Shown here one piece after another: positions 8,366-18,406 of a stretch of DNA of 64,000 bases. Made by a program: the position numbers and the translations under genes. The stretch comes from Shewanella mangrovi (GTDB lineage: Bacteria; Pseudomonadota; Gammaproteobacteria; Enterobacterales; Shewanellaceae): positions 1-64,000 of the forward strand of contig NZ_JPEO01000001.1 in assembly GCF_000753795.1 (NCBI RefSeq). The letters run 5' to 3'. Within the stretch, counting starts at the first letter, position 1. The number at the start of each line of letters is the position of its first letter. The notes beneath the pieces were generated by a model. That model saw only the letters and a program-made list of their open reading frames with translations. It did not search any database and was not told the DNA's origin.

Positions 8366-11347
8366 ATGAATAAGAAAGGGTTCAGGAGGACGCTGCTTGC
8401 GACATCTGTAGCTACTTTGATGTCATTAAGTTTATCGGCTCATGCGGAAGATTTGTTCGGTAAAATCTCTTTAGAAAAAGGTTCATTTGAAGGCCTAGTC
8501 GTACAAGCGGTTAACGTCGACACTGGTACTACTCGCTCAATCAGCGTTGATGCTGAAGGTAAGTACCGTATCCCTAAGCTGCCTACTGGTGTTTATGATG
8601 TGACAGTGTCTCGTGGTGATACCGTTGTCGCAGAGAAAAAGTTCCGCATCAGATTAGGCGCCAACACCAACGCAAGTTTTGATATTGTTACCGATAACAA
8701 TATTGAAGTGTTGCAGGTCACTGGCTCACGTGTTGCGATGATCGACGTAACCTCATCAGACTCAGGTTTAACCATTAGTGCTGATGAATTGGATATCCTG
8801 CCAGTAGGCCAGAGCTTGGCAGAAGTGGCACGTTTGGCCCCAGGTGTTATTAAAGGCGATGCTGCATTTGGTAGTGATGCTAACTCATTTGGTGGTTCAT
8901 CTGCTGCAGAAAACGCTTGTTATATTAACGGCTTGGAAGTAAGTAACACGCGTCAAGGTTTGGGCTGCGGCTCGGTTCCTTATCAATTCTATAAAGACTT
9001 CCAAATCAAAACTGGTGGTTACTCTGCCAAATACGGCCGAGCAACTGGTGGTACCGTTAATACCACTACCAAAGGTGGTACTAACGAATGGGAATTTGAA
9101 GCGACAGCAGAGTGGCTGCCTGACAGTTTAGCGAGCTCAGGTAAAGTTTCTCGTGGTGACAATGGTGCTGGCAGTGTTTTCCGTGATTACACTAAAGATT
9201 ACAACAATCGTGTAGACGTCACTGTATCGGCCTCAGGTCCTATTATCGAAGATAAGCTGTTTATTTACGCGATTGTTGCGCCAAGAGATCAAGAAGATCA
9301 CTGGACTACGGGTGGTGGACGCTTCTCCCCAGTGAACACTTATCGCGAGCGTGACACCTCAGCATCAGATGCTATGTTCTGGGGCGCAAAAATCGACTGG
9401 GATATCACCGATAACCATCGTTTGAGTTACTTTGGCTATTCTAATCGTACTGACTCTGAAATTTCAGACTTTGACTATGATCCTGATACAGGCGTCATCG
9501 GTGACTTACAAAACACTTCTGTATGGAAGCGCGGCGGTGAAGCCCATAGCTTGAGCTACACTGGCTGGATCACTGAGGACTTCAACGTCACAGCCATGGT
9601 TGGGCAGATCAAAACTCAGTATGAATCAGCGCCATCACGTACTGATTGTCCTGGTGTGACAGATAGCCGCACCACTGGTGGTGCTGAAATTTCGGGTTGT
9701 GCAGGCGCAGTAACCTCTTACGGTGCCAACAACGATGACAACACCCAATATCGTTTGGATTTAGAATATACCCTTGGCGACCATACTATCAGTGCCGGTC
9801 TTGATATCCAGGACCGTAAGTCTGAGCGTCTGAGCTATCCTACCGGTGGCCATAACTACACCTATCTGACACTTGCTCCAGGTGGCTATTTTGAAGCCGA
9901 TAACGGTAACGTGTACAACACTACGGGTGCGCCGTTGGACTATGTGGAAGACCGTATCTTCACGGGTGGTGGTTCATTTAAATCTGAACTGGCTGCTTAC
10001 TATGTAGAAGATAAGTGGCAAATTACCGAAAATCTTTTGTTAAGCTTAGGCTTACGTATCGATAAGTTTAAATCTACCGGTACTACTGGCCGTACACTGA
10101 CCGACTTCACTACAGACCCAGCGCCGCGCTTAGGTGCCGTTTGGGATGTCTTAGGTGATGGTTCTTCGAAAGTCTACGGTACTTATGGCACTTATTACCT
10201 GCCAGTAGCTAACAACACTATTTTCCGTGCTGCATCGGGTGTTAGTGATGCCACTACTGCTTACCTCTATAGTGGATATGATACTGCTACAGGTGCTCCA
10301 ACAGGCTTGACTCCGATTGGTGGTTCAGAAGCTGACTCTGTGCAAATTGGTTCTACACCAGTGATTCCAGACAAAGATGTATTCCAGGCACAAGAAGCTG
10401 ATCCATATGCGAAGGACGAATATATCCTTGGTTATGATCAAATTCTTAACGAAGAGTACAGCTTGGGCGTAAAAGGTACTTATCGTAAGGTCACCAGTGG
10501 CTTAGATGACTATTGTGGTCGTTACGCTTACCCATATTGTGTGATGATCAACCCTGGTGAAGACATGAGCTGGTATGCTGATGGCTACTACTGGACAGGT
10601 ACTGATTGGGGTGACTCAAGCTTTGATGCTGACGGTTATGGCGACCCAGGCTCATTAGAAACCTACAGTGCTGAAACCATTGGTTTGCCTAAGGCTGATA
10701 ACCGCTATCTCGCAGTTGATACTCAAATCAACTATCGTGGCGATCGCATGCGCTACAGCTTTACCTACACATGGTCTAAGAGCTGGGGTAACTTTGAAGG
10801 TGCGGTGAAGTCTGATATCGGTCAAGCGGATGCTGGTATTACTCAGGACTTTGACTTCCCTGCAGTAATGGATGGCGCTTATGGCTATCAACCAAACGAT
10901 CGTCGCCATGTGTTCAAGTTCTTTGGTAGCTACGATCTTTTGGATGATTTGAGCTTAGGTTGGAACGCAAGTTTATCTAGTGGTCGTCCACTAAGTTTGT
11001 TTGGTCAGGGTTATCCAGACTCAAATCCAAACCTGAACGGTGGTTGGGGTGATAAGTTCTACCTGTATGATGCTGATACTGGTGAATACACTCGTCACCC
11101 ACGTGGTTCTAATGGCCGTACACCATGGACATTTAACTTAGACTTGAATGCTACATATAACTTCACTGTGTCAGATATCGATATGAAGGTTTCTCTGAAC
11201 GTATTCAATATCTTGAATGTTCAAGAAGCGACTTCATTGAACGAACACTATGAATCAACGCCTGGTGTGAAAAACCCGTATTTCGATGCGGCGTACACCT
11301 ACCAGACTCCGCGTTATGTGCGTTTAGGCTTCCAAGCTAAATTCTAA
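8366..11347 (+). CDS. Oar-like TonB-dependent receptor with N-terminal carboxypeptidase-regulatory-like domain
   Basis: A 993-residue outer-membrane receptor. It has a signal peptide (about 1-27, ending SLSAHA), then a carboxypeptidase-regulatory-like Ig fold (about 30-115) and a plug (about 120-235, with GGYSAKYGRATGGTVNTTT). A long beta barrel follows and ends FQAKF, with the terminal Phe used in outer-membrane assembly. Such Oar/SusC-related receptors import large ligands at the cost of the proton motive force via TonB-ExbBD. The ligand cannot be read from sequence. Two Cys (in ENACYING and GLGCGSV) are also kept in the convergent paralog. AAGGAAGATGGAGA precedes the ATG. There is no tonB or exb gene nearby. 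Confidence 0.88.
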   Translation: MNKKGFRRTLLATSVATLMSLSLSAHAEDLFGKISLEKGSFEGLVVQAVNVDTGTTRSISVDAEGKYRIPKLPTGVYDVTVSRGDTVVAEKKFRIRLGANTNASFDIVTDNNIEVLQVTGSRVAMIDVTSSDSGLTISADELDILPVGQSLAEVARLAPGVIKGDAAFGSDANSFGGSSAAENACYINGLEVSNTRQGLGCGSVPYQFYKDFQIKTGGYSAKYGRATGGTVNTTTKGGTNEWEFEATAEWLPDSLASSGKVSRGDNGAGSVFRDYTKDYNNRVDVTVSASGPIIEDKLFIYAIVAPRDQEDHWTTGGGRFSPVNTYRERDTSASDAMFWGAKIDWDITDNHRLSYFGYSNRTDSEISDFDYDPDTGVIGDLQNTSVWKRGGEAHSLSYTGWITEDFNVTAMVGQIKTQYESAPSRTDCPGVTDSRTTGGAEISGCAGAVTSYGANNDDNTQYRLDLEYTLGDHTISAGLDIQDRKSERLSYPTGGHNYTYLTLAPGGYFEADNGNVYNTTGAPLDYVEDRIFTGGGSFKSELAAYYVEDKWQITENLLLSLGLRIDKFKSTGTTGRTLTDFTTDPAPRLGAVWDVLGDGSSKVYGTYGTYYLPVANNTIFRAASGVSDATTAYLYSGYDTATGAPTGLTPIGGSEADSVQIGSTPVIPDKDVFQAQEADPYAKDEYILGYDQILNEEYSLGVKGTYRKVTSGLDDYCGRYAYPYCVMINPGEDMSWYADGYYWTGTDWGDSSFDADGYGDPGSLETYSAETIGLPKADNRYLAVDTQINYRGDRMRYSFTYTWSKSWGNFEGAVKSDIGQADAGITQDFDFPAVMDGAYGYQPNDRRHVFKFFGSYDLLDDLSLGWNASLSSGRPLSLFGQGYPDSNPNLNGGWGDKFYLYDADTGEYTRHPRGSNGRTPWTFNLDLNATYNFTVSDIDMKVSLNVFNILNVQEATSLNEHYESTPGVKNPYFDAAYTYQTPRYVRLGFQAKF

Positions 11348-11375
11348 TTAACCGCTTAGGTTGAAGAGTAGATAA

Positions 11376-11406
11376 AAAAACCGCTGCAGATGCAGCGGTT
11401 TTTTAT
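11376..11406 (+). terminator. Bidirectional terminator between the two TonB receptors
   Basis: AACCGCTGCA-GA-TGCAGCGGTT flanked by A and T runs; serves both convergent genes. Confidence 0.92.
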
Positions 11407-11433
11407 TCGTTCAAAATAGCTTGTTTTGAGTAA

Positions 11434-14400
11434 TTAGAAACGAGCTGAAATTGAGAACTCTACGTAGCGAGGTGTTTGCCAATCGTACGCTGCACCATAG
11501 TATTGGTTGCGAGTACCTTCGGCACGGTAACCTTCATAGTGCTCGTTTTGAGATACGATTTCTTGAACATCAAGTACGTTATAGACTTTAACTGAAGCCA
11601 CCATATCAACATCGCTGATGTTAAACATGTAGTTTGCAGAAAGGTCTAAACGGAAGTTCCAAGGAGTACGGCCAAGGGTGCCACGACCGAACTGCTGATA
11701 GACTTTCTCATCTTGGTCACATTCACCGTTGCCATTGGTGTCAGGGCATTGGTTGGTGTAAAGATAGAAAGTATCACCATAACTACCGTAAACGTGCGGA
11801 TCGTTACTTGGGTAGCCTTGACCAAACGCGCTCAATGGGCGACCGCTAGACAGAATTGTGTTGAAGCCGATATTCAAGTCATCAGTCAGGTCATAGGTAC
11901 CGAACAGTTTGAACACATGGCGTCGATCGTTTGCTTGGTAACCTTGAGCACCATCCATCAGTGCTGGGAAGTCAAAGTCCTGAGTAATACCTGGGTCAGC
12001 TTGACCGATATCAGACTTCACCGCACCCTCGAAGTTACCTTCACTCTTACTCCAAGTATAAGTAAAGGTCAGGTGCAAATCGTCGTTGTTGTATTGGACT
12101 TCAGTTTCAATCGCCTTGTAAGTGTTTTTCGCTTTAGGCAGACCAATCTCAGCAGCTGTGTAGGTATGGCGACTACCTGCGTCAGGAATAGTGTCACCAT
12201 CGTTATCTAGCTGCCAAGTAGCTGTTTGGCCTGGGTTGATCAGCGTACAAGTTGATTGAGATGCCAAGTCACCACAGTAGTCATCCAACGCTGAAACCAC
12301 TTCACGATAGATACCTTTGATCGACGCAGTAGTGGTGTCAGACAATTGCTGTTGGTAACCCAAGATATATTCATCTTTAGCGAATGGCTCTGCTTCTTCA
12401 CTTTGGAAAACTTCTTGAATCGTTGGGTTTGGTACACTGTTAACTACAGTAGAGTTACTGCCATTTACTGGAGTGATGCCAGTTGGTGCACCTGTCTCAT
12501 CATGACCAGTAAAGGTGTAATAAGTGGTTGTATCACTCAGACCTGACGCAGCACGGTAGTTGGTGTTGTTAGGTACTGGCAGATAGTAACGGCCATAAGT
12601 ACCAAACAGTTTAGAAGTGCCTTCACCTAAGATATCCCAAGTGAAGCCTAAACGAGGTGCAATATCAGTGTCGAAAGAAGAGAACACGAGGCCAGTTACA
12701 CCTTTGTTCTCAAACTTGTCTTTACGAGCACCAATTTGCAGCATCAAATTATCAGTAACCTGCCAGTTATCTTCTACATAGTATGCAGTCAGGTCAGATG
12801 TAAACGCACCACCACCAGCAAAGATACGGTCAGATACGATGTCCATATCTGCGCCAGTATTGTTCATGTAGATTGGACCGTCATTGCCTTGAATTGAGGC
12901 ATTTTCCAGCAGTGTGGTGTACGTCCAGTTGTGACCAGTGATTGGTGCCGAAGTATGCATAGTTTCACGCTTCTGCTTGTCGTAACCAGCTTTCAGCAAG
13001 TGATCGCCCAACACATATTCGATATCAATACGAGTTTGTTTGTTTTTATCTTCGTTTACACCATAAGAACCACCAGGACCACAGCTTGTGATACGGTCAG
13101 AATCTAAAATACCTGTACGAGTGTCAGATACACTTGGGCAATCTAAGTTGCCTGGTACGTTGGTGTAGTTGGTTTTGATTTCACCGTACATTGCGGTGAC
13201 TGACAGATCTTCGGTAATCGCACCGTTATAGGTAATACTCTTAGCTTCACCACCGCGCTTGCGGATAGTGGTACCCAGATAATCACCCATCTGTTCATCT
13301 TCTGGCGTGTAGCGATAGATGTCTTCAGTGGTATCGTTCCTGTTGGAATAGCCAAACAAGCTCAGAGAGTGGTTATCTGTGATGTTCCAGTCAACTTTTG
13401 CACCCCAGAACAGGTTATCAGAACCATCAGAACTACGTTTTTCGAATTCGTCAGTTGGGCTATATTGATCGCGTGAACCGCTCTGATAAGAGAAGTTATC
13501 TTGAATATCTCTTGGGTTAACCAAGGCATAGACAAACAACTTATCTTTAATCAGCGGACCGCTAGCAGATACTGTGTACTCTTTCAGATCGTACTCATCA
13601 TTACGAGTGTCACGGAAGATTGTGCCAGTTCCACCATTGCCGCGAGATACTTTGCCATCAGATGCAAGTGAAGAAGGTCTCCAACGTGCAGACGCGCCGA
13701 ATTCCCATTCGTTAGTACCACTCTTGGTGACGGCGTTCATCACACCACCGGTAGTACGGCCAAATTTTGCTGAGTAACCACCAGTTTTCACTTGGAATTC
13801 TTTGTAGAACTCAAACGGAACTGTACCACACCCTAAGCCTTGACTGGTGTTGGTTACTTCTAATCCGTTGATATAACATGAGTTCTCTGCTACTGAAGAA
13901 CCACCGAAAGAAGCAGTGTTACCGAACTTACTATCACCAGAAACTGTTCCAGGAGCCAACATTGCGATAGAAGCGAAGTCGCGTGAAACAGGCATCATAT
14001 CGATGCTTTCTTTGTTAATTGTCAGGCCTGAGTCGGCATTGGTAAGGTCAACACTGTTAATGCGTGCGCCAACAACTGACAACACTTCCATGTTGGTAGT
14101 TGCTTGAACGTCAAACTTAGCGGTGGCGTTTTTACCAAGTGAAATGGTGACTTTGTCTTGCGCAACGACAGTATCACCCTTTTTGATGGTGACTTCATAG
14201 GTGCCAAATGGCAGCTTGGAGAAACGGAAGTTACCGTCTGAACCAATCTCAATATTACGAGTCAGGCCAGTACTTTCATCATATGCGGTTGCAGAATATT
14301 CACTTGCAGATGCGCCAGAAACGGTGAGGGAGCCGTTAATCGTTGATGTAGTGTTGTCGGCGTATACTGCGCCAGACATACCTACTCCTAATGTTGCAGC

Positions 14401-14439
14401 AATAGCAGCTGCAATCATATTTCTTCTTATATTTATCAC
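11434..14439 (-). CDS. Oar-like TonB-dependent receptor, paralog of the upstream convergent receptor
   Basis: This 1001-residue receptor has the same architecture as its neighbour: signal peptide (about 1-27), regulatory-like Ig domain, plug (GGYSAKFGRTTGGVMNAVT) and barrel ending ISARF. Whole blocks are nearly identical, for example AVKSDIGQAD, GITQDFDFPA, NDRRHVFK and LSSGRPLS. The two arose by duplication with inversion. The start is a GTG at 14439 with AAGGAAG eight bases upstream; an in-frame ATG seven codons later lacks a ribosome site. Two inverted repeats lie 37-82 bases upstream. The ligand is unknown; divergence between the paralogs is concentrated in likely extracellular loops (inference). 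Confidence 0.88.
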   Translation of the reverse strand: MINIRRNMIAAAIAATLGVGMSGAVYADNTTSTINGSLTVSGASASEYSATAYDESTGLTRNIEIGSDGNFRFSKLPFGTYEVTIKKGDTVVAQDKVTISLGKNATAKFDVQATTNMEVLSVVGARINSVDLTNADSGLTINKESIDMMPVSRDFASIAMLAPGTVSGDSKFGNTASFGGSSVAENSCYINGLEVTNTSQGLGCGTVPFEFYKEFQVKTGGYSAKFGRTTGGVMNAVTKSGTNEWEFGASARWRPSSLASDGKVSRGNGGTGTIFRDTRNDEYDLKEYTVSASGPLIKDKLFVYALVNPRDIQDNFSYQSGSRDQYSPTDEFEKRSSDGSDNLFWGAKVDWNITDNHSLSLFGYSNRNDTTEDIYRYTPEDEQMGDYLGTTIRKRGGEAKSITYNGAITEDLSVTAMYGEIKTNYTNVPGNLDCPSVSDTRTGILDSDRITSCGPGGSYGVNEDKNKQTRIDIEYVLGDHLLKAGYDKQKRETMHTSAPITGHNWTYTTLLENASIQGNDGPIYMNNTGADMDIVSDRIFAGGGAFTSDLTAYYVEDNWQVTDNLMLQIGARKDKFENKGVTGLVFSSFDTDIAPRLGFTWDILGEGTSKLFGTYGRYYLPVPNNTNYRAASGLSDTTTYYTFTGHDETGAPTGITPVNGSNSTVVNSVPNPTIQEVFQSEEAEPFAKDEYILGYQQQLSDTTTASIKGIYREVVSALDDYCGDLASQSTCTLINPGQTATWQLDNDGDTIPDAGSRHTYTAAEIGLPKAKNTYKAIETEVQYNNDDLHLTFTYTWSKSEGNFEGAVKSDIGQADPGITQDFDFPALMDGAQGYQANDRRHVFKLFGTYDLTDDLNIGFNTILSSGRPLSAFGQGYPSNDPHVYGSYGDTFYLYTNQCPDTNGNGECDQDEKVYQQFGRGTLGRTPWNFRLDLSANYMFNISDVDMVASVKVYNVLDVQEIVSQNEHYEGYRAEGTRNQYYGAAYDWQTPRYVEFSISARF

Positions 14440-14475
14440 TTGACAATCTTCCTTTTGTTTAATCTTTTTTTGTTA

Positions 14476-14495
14476 TGTGTATCTATTTGTACACA
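14476..14495. promoter_or_regulatory. Inverted repeat TGTGTA-N8-TACACA, candidate operator
   Basis: Perfect 6-bp arms 37-56 bases before the receptor GTG, in the likely promoter/leader zone. Confidence 0.4.
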
Positions 14496-14521
14496 CTGTT
14501 AAAGATTAATACACACAGTGT
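14493..14521. promoter_or_regulatory. Inverted repeat ACACTGT-N15-ACAGTGT, candidate operator
   Basis: Perfect 7-bp arms centred about 68 bases before the receptor GTG and overlapping the neighbouring repeat. The pair suggests a regulated promoter; no regulator is identified. Confidence 0.4.
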
Positions 14522-15254
14522 CATCTAATGTAAATAACTTAAAATAAGATGATACGTAAATTAATGTTTCATCTTGTTTGTTAACAACTGTGTTGCTGAT
14601 GAAGGTGTTGTTCAATATATGTTCGAATATAGGTTTTGATTTTATTTTTTTGACACAAAACAATCTAATGCAAGGTGCGCATTTTATATTTTGCAACATA
14701 TTGGTTCGAGGTTATATTTGTAATATTTTGATTTTAAAGGCTAAAGAATTTACATTGAAGTGAAGTGTTAATAGTGTTTGTGTTGTTGATTAATTGTTTT
14801 TTAATTGTTAAGTGTATTTCTGCTTGCTAGTTTTTTTTGATGTCGGTTTTCAAATATTAATAAAATTTAACTTATGTAAATTCAAAGTTTGTTTCTAGAA
14901 AATGGCTTTTTGTTATAAATATGTTTAAATATGTTTACTTTTGAATCTAATGACTCGTATTGTTAATTTTTTTAACATTGAGTGTGGTGCATGTTTTTTA
15001 CCTAATTCGATATTTTAATTGCTAATTTAGGATTTTTAAAACATGGTGTTGCAATTTTAATGTTTGAAATATGTTATTAAAAAATATAGTGCGTAATTGA
15101 TAAGCTTTTTGGTCAGCATGATGTGTTGTTCGCTATTTATGCTTTTTTTTCTACAGCCCGTCGTTACAAAAATGTACTTTTCATAACCGATGGTTTTTCT
15201 AAGCGTTACCTCATATCGATAGCTCTCGATCTGGAATGGTGATCACTAATCCTT

Positions 15255-15281
15255 TTGACAAGTCCAAACAGGCGCTACAAT
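15255..15281 (+). promoter_or_regulatory. Candidate sigma-70 promoter of dnaB
   Basis: TTGACA at 15255 and TACAAT at 15276, spacer 15 (17 if TTTTGA at 15253 is used). It lies about 110 bases before the dnaB start. Confidence 0.45.
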
Positions 15282-15393
15282 AGCCCAGCTAAATTGCCGC
15301 ATTTTTTGCTAGCTGCATAACACCCAAACAATGTTTTGCTAATTGCTGCCGTAAAGTGATTTTTTACCTATTCATCGGAGACTCAGAAACGCT

Positions 15394-16800
15394 ATGCCAC
15401 AGTCCGCTGCTTTCAGCTCACGTGACAAACGCCATGACGCACAAACTGAAGCGTTAAAACTGCCGCCACATTCCATCGAAGCTGAACAATCAGTTTTGGG
15501 TGGTTTGATGCTGGATGCTGATGCGTGGGACAAGGTTGCCGAGTTAGTCGTGCGTGAAGATTTTTACTCTCGTTCGCATAAACTCATTTTTACGGCAATG
15601 CAGAAGCTGACTGAGCAAGGCCAGCCGATCGACTTAATCACCGTCTCGGAACAGTTGGAACTGTCTGATGAATTGGACGACGCTGGTGGGTTTGCTTACC
15701 TCGGTGAGATAGCGAAAAACACGCCGAGCGCAGGCAATATTCTTTCCTATGCGGCAATTGTGCGAGAACGTGCGGTCGTGCGCGAGATGATCCGCGTTGC
15801 TCATGAAATTGCCGATGCGGGGTACAACCCTGAAGGCCGTGACTCAAGTGCTTTGCTTGATCTGGCTGAAACGAAAGTCTTTAAAATTGCTGAGCAACGC
15901 GCTAACGCCAATGAAGGCCCAGAAGGCATTAAAAGCATTTTGGAAAAAACCGTTGATAAGATTGAGCAGTTGTATAACAACCCTCACAACGGCGTTACCG
16001 GTGTGTCATCTGGTTTTAGCGATCTCGACAAAATGACCGCTGGCTTCCAATCTGGTGATTTGATTATTGTTGCTGCGCGTCCTTCCATGGGGAAAACCAC
16101 GTTTGCTATGAACCTTTGTGAAAATGCGTCGCTGAGTGAAGATAAACCCGTGCTGATTTTTAGTTTGGAGATGCCTTCAGAGCAGATCATGATGCGTATG
16201 CTGGCCTCTATTGGCCGCGTGGATCAGACCCGCATTCGTACTGGCCAGTTGGATGATGATGATTGGGCGCGAGTGTCATCAACCATGGGCATTATGCTCG
16301 AAAAGGGCAAGATGTATATTGATGACAGTTCGGGTCTAACACCGACTGAAGTACGCAGTCGTGCACGTCGAATTGCGCGGGAATATGGTGGTTTGTCGAT
16401 GATCATGGTCGACTATTTGCAGTTGATGCAGGTGCCAGCGTTAGCCGATAACCGTACCCTTGAAATTGCCGAAATTTCCCGCTCACTCAAAGCGCTGGCT
16501 AAAGAACTCGAAATTCCGGTGATTGCGCTGTCACAGCTTAACCGCTCGCTCGAACAACGTGCAGATAAACGCCCTGTAAACTCTGACTTGCGTGAATCCG
16601 GTTCTATCGAGCAGGACGCCGACCTGATTATGTTTATCTATCGTGATGAGGTGTATCACGATGACTCTCCCGATAAAGGCACCGCAGAGATCATTATCGG
16701 TAAACAACGTAACGGCCCCATCGGCCGAGTGCGTTTAACCTTCCAAGGTAAATATTCGCGGTTTGACAATTTTGCCGGTCCTCAGTTTGAAGAAGACTAG
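15394..16800 (+). CDS. dnaB: Replicative DNA helicase DnaB
   Basis: DnaB is the hexameric 5'-to-3' helicase that unwinds DNA at the replication fork and recruits primase. The 468-residue protein has the N-terminal helical domain (about 20-125) and the RecA-like C-terminal domain. Walker A is RPSMGKTT (about 229-236), Walker B is around MVDYLQLM (about 340), and SQLNRSLEQR and DLRESGSIEQDAD are conserved DnaB blocks. CATCGGAGACTC precedes the ATG. The alr gene follows 58 bases later, the usual dnaB-alr pair. Confidence 0.97.
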   Translation: MPQSAAFSSRDKRHDAQTEALKLPPHSIEAEQSVLGGLMLDADAWDKVAELVVREDFYSRSHKLIFTAMQKLTEQGQPIDLITVSEQLELSDELDDAGGFAYLGEIAKNTPSAGNILSYAAIVRERAVVREMIRVAHEIADAGYNPEGRDSSALLDLAETKVFKIAEQRANANEGPEGIKSILEKTVDKIEQLYNNPHNGVTGVSSGFSDLDKMTAGFQSGDLIIVAARPSMGKTTFAMNLCENASLSEDKPVLIFSLEMPSEQIMMRMLASIGRVDQTRIRTGQLDDDDWARVSSTMGIMLEKGKMYIDDSSGLTPTEVRSRARRIAREYGGLSMIMVDYLQLMQVPALADNRTLEIAEISRSLKALAKELEIPVIALSQLNRSLEQRADKRPVNSDLRESGSIEQDADLIMFIYRDEVYHDDSPDKGTAEIIIGKQRNGPIGRVRLTFQGKYSRFDNFAGPQFEED

Positions 16801-16815
16801 GGAGCGACGCTCTCC

Positions 16816-16834
16816 GGTGCATTGCCGATGCACC
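16816..16834. other. Stem-loop between dnaB and alr
   Basis: GGTGCAT-TGCCG-ATGCACC, 7-bp perfect stem without a T run, so not a standard terminator; it could affect mRNA stability or alr translation. Confidence 0.4.
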
Positions 16835-16858
16835 AACTTGTAAGTATGAAGGGATAAA

Positions 16859-17935
16859 TTGAAACCTTTTCCTAGAGCAGAAATTAGTCGTCAGGCATTA
16901 CAGCATAACCTGGCGCGTCTTCGTGAAGTTGCTCCCCACAGTAAAGTGATGGCTGTAGTAAAAGCCAATGGCTATGGTCATGGTCTACTTAATGTTGCGC
17001 AATGCGTCAGTGATGCCGATGGTTTTGGATTGGCCCGTTTAGAAGAAGCATTGCAGTTACGCAGCGGCGATGTTGACGCCAAGCTACTGCTTTTAGAAGG
17101 CTTTTTTCGAGCGGAAGATCTGCCGCTATTAGTGACTCATCATATCGATACTGTGGTGCATCATGCATCTCAACTCGATATGTTGGAGCAGGCCGAACTA
17201 GAAGCACCGGTGACTGTATGGATGAAAATAGATACTGGAATGCACCGTTTGGGCTTTTCTCCTGCGCAGTTTGCCGAGGTGTATGAGCGACTCAACCGCT
17301 GCGCAAACGTCGCCAAACCAGTGAATTTTATGACGCATTTTGCCCGTGCCGATGAGCCAGAACAGCCGCAAACACTGCAACAGCTGGCCATTTTTGAACG
17401 TATGGTACGGGAGTTACCCGGAGAACGAACCTTAGCCAATTCGGCGGGGGTGTTGTTCTGGCCGGAAACCCAAAAAGAGTGGATCCGTCCCGGTATCGCG
17501 CTTTATGGTGTATCACCTGTGAATGGTGATAATGGTCAGCATCACGGGTTAATTCCGGCGATGAGTCTGGTGTCGCAGTTGATTGCGGTCAGGCAGCATA
17601 AAGCTGGCGACCCTGTAGGCTACGGCGGTTATTGGACCGCGCCACGCGATACCACACTCGGTGTTGTCGCGATAGGTTATGGTGATGGCTATCCGCGCAA
17701 TGCTCCAGAAGGTACCCCGGTGTTTATTAATGGTCGTCAAGTGCCTATCGTCGGACGCGTATCCATGGACATGTTAACCGTGGATCTTGGGCCTGATGCG
17801 GCAGATAAGGTAGGTGATAGCGCAATGTTGTGGGGGCCTAAGTTACCTGTCGAAGAAGTTGCTGAGCGCATTGGCACTATCGCATACGAGTTGGTGACAA
17901 AACTTACTCCGCGAGTTGCCGTTTGCCTTGAGTAA
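16859..17935 (+). CDS. alr: Alanine racemase
   Basis: Alr interconverts L- and D-alanine with pyridoxal phosphate and supplies D-Ala for peptidoglycan. At 358 residues it has the normal length. The PLP lysine is Lys35 in [11 protein letters not shown], and the second-domain motifs YGGYWTA and [12 protein letters not shown] hold the catalytic tyrosine and the region around it. The start is a TTG at 16859 with AAGGGA about six bases upstream, giving the family N-terminus RAEIS. It is downstream of dnaB on the same strand. Confidence 0.96.
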   Translation: MKPFPRAEISRQALQHNLARLREVAPHSKVMAVVKANGYGHGLLNVAQCVSDADGFGLARLEEALQLRSGDVDAKLLLLEGFFRAEDLPLLVTHHIDTVVHHASQLDMLEQAELEAPVTVWMKIDTGMHRLGFSPAQFAEVYERLNRCANVAKPVNFMTHFARADEPEQPQTLQQLAIFERMVRELPGERTLANSAGVLFWPETQKEWIRPGIALYGVSPVNGDNGQHHGLIPAMSLVSQLIAVRQHKAGDPVGYGGYWTAPRDTTLGVVAIGYGDGYPRNAPEGTPVFINGRQVPIVGRVSMDMLTVDLGPDAADKVGDSAMLWGPKLPVEEVAERIGTIAYELVTKLTPRVAVCLE

Positions 17936-17938
17936 GCA

Positions 17939-18406
17939 TTAAAGATCCTCAAAACAGATTTCGATATAGGCGGTGCCAAAGGGCGATGCGAACGGCATTA
18001 GAATTTTCTTGCCGTTCGCAATATGGGAGATGGTATGTCCCGGACCTGAGACCACGACGGGCGTCGCCATATCGAATTCATAGCCCTTCTCTGACAGCAG
18101 TTTTTTAGCGCCGCCGGTGACCATATTGGTCAGCTCGCCAACTAAATCGGCCACTTCTTCATTTATCTTGCCAGGGTTTTCGCCCAGCATCTTCTGCATG
18201 ATCTCCAGAATCAGACCTTGCTCAAAGGTAATGGATAATGACCCGCGTGTTTGTGGTCCCACCATGCCTATCAATCCAGAAACGTCCCCTTTGGCGTAAT
18301 TATCTGCTTTGATGCGGGGTTTTCCCGGTGTGAGCTGCAAGCTGGCCATGGTGGTAGTGACATTGAGTAAAGCGGTTAGAAAAGGATTGATGAAATCAAC
18401 ATTCAT
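17939..18406 (-). CDS. CheX-type chemotaxis phosphatase
   Basis: CheX/CheC/FliY-family proteins dephosphorylate CheY-P. The 155-residue protein keeps the signature helix with Glu and Asn (DLVGELTNMVTGGAKKLL) and the downstream Pro of the family's D/S-x3-E-x2-N-P pattern, and a typical start MNVDFINPF. I chose the ATG at 18406 because AAGGTG lies upstream; a GTG four codons earlier is in frame. It converges on alr with only 3 bases between the stops. It is close to, but divergent from, the flgH-like cluster, which supports a motility role. Confidence 0.85.
   Translation of the reverse strand: MNVDFINPFLTALLNVTTTMASLQLTPGKPRIKADNYAKGDVSGLIGMVGPQTRGSLSITFEQGLILEIMQKMLGENPGKINEEVADLVGELTNMVTGGAKKLLSEKGYEFDMATPVVVSGPGHTISHIANGKKILMPFASPFGTAYIEICFEDL

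Larger units (their letters stand above)
14440..15393. other. 954-base AT-rich intergenic region between the second TonB receptor and dnaB
   Basis: Composition is markedly more AT-rich than the surrounding genes from about 14450 to 15200. Two open frames of about 60 codons on opposite strands lack ribosome sites and look like chance. The left end carries the operators above; the right end carries a dnaB promoter candidate. Short direct copies of AAATATGTTTA occur near 14918-14940. Nothing else is recognisable. Confidence 0.6.

Noticed and set aside
11713..12210. 165-codon open frame antisense to the second TonB receptor
   Set aside because: Mirror frame of a well-supported receptor gene; no ribosome site and no recognisable protein features.
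14499..14763. Two open frames of about 60 codons in the AT-rich region before dnaB
   Set aside because: No ribosome sites, overlapping on opposite strands, and composition explains them.
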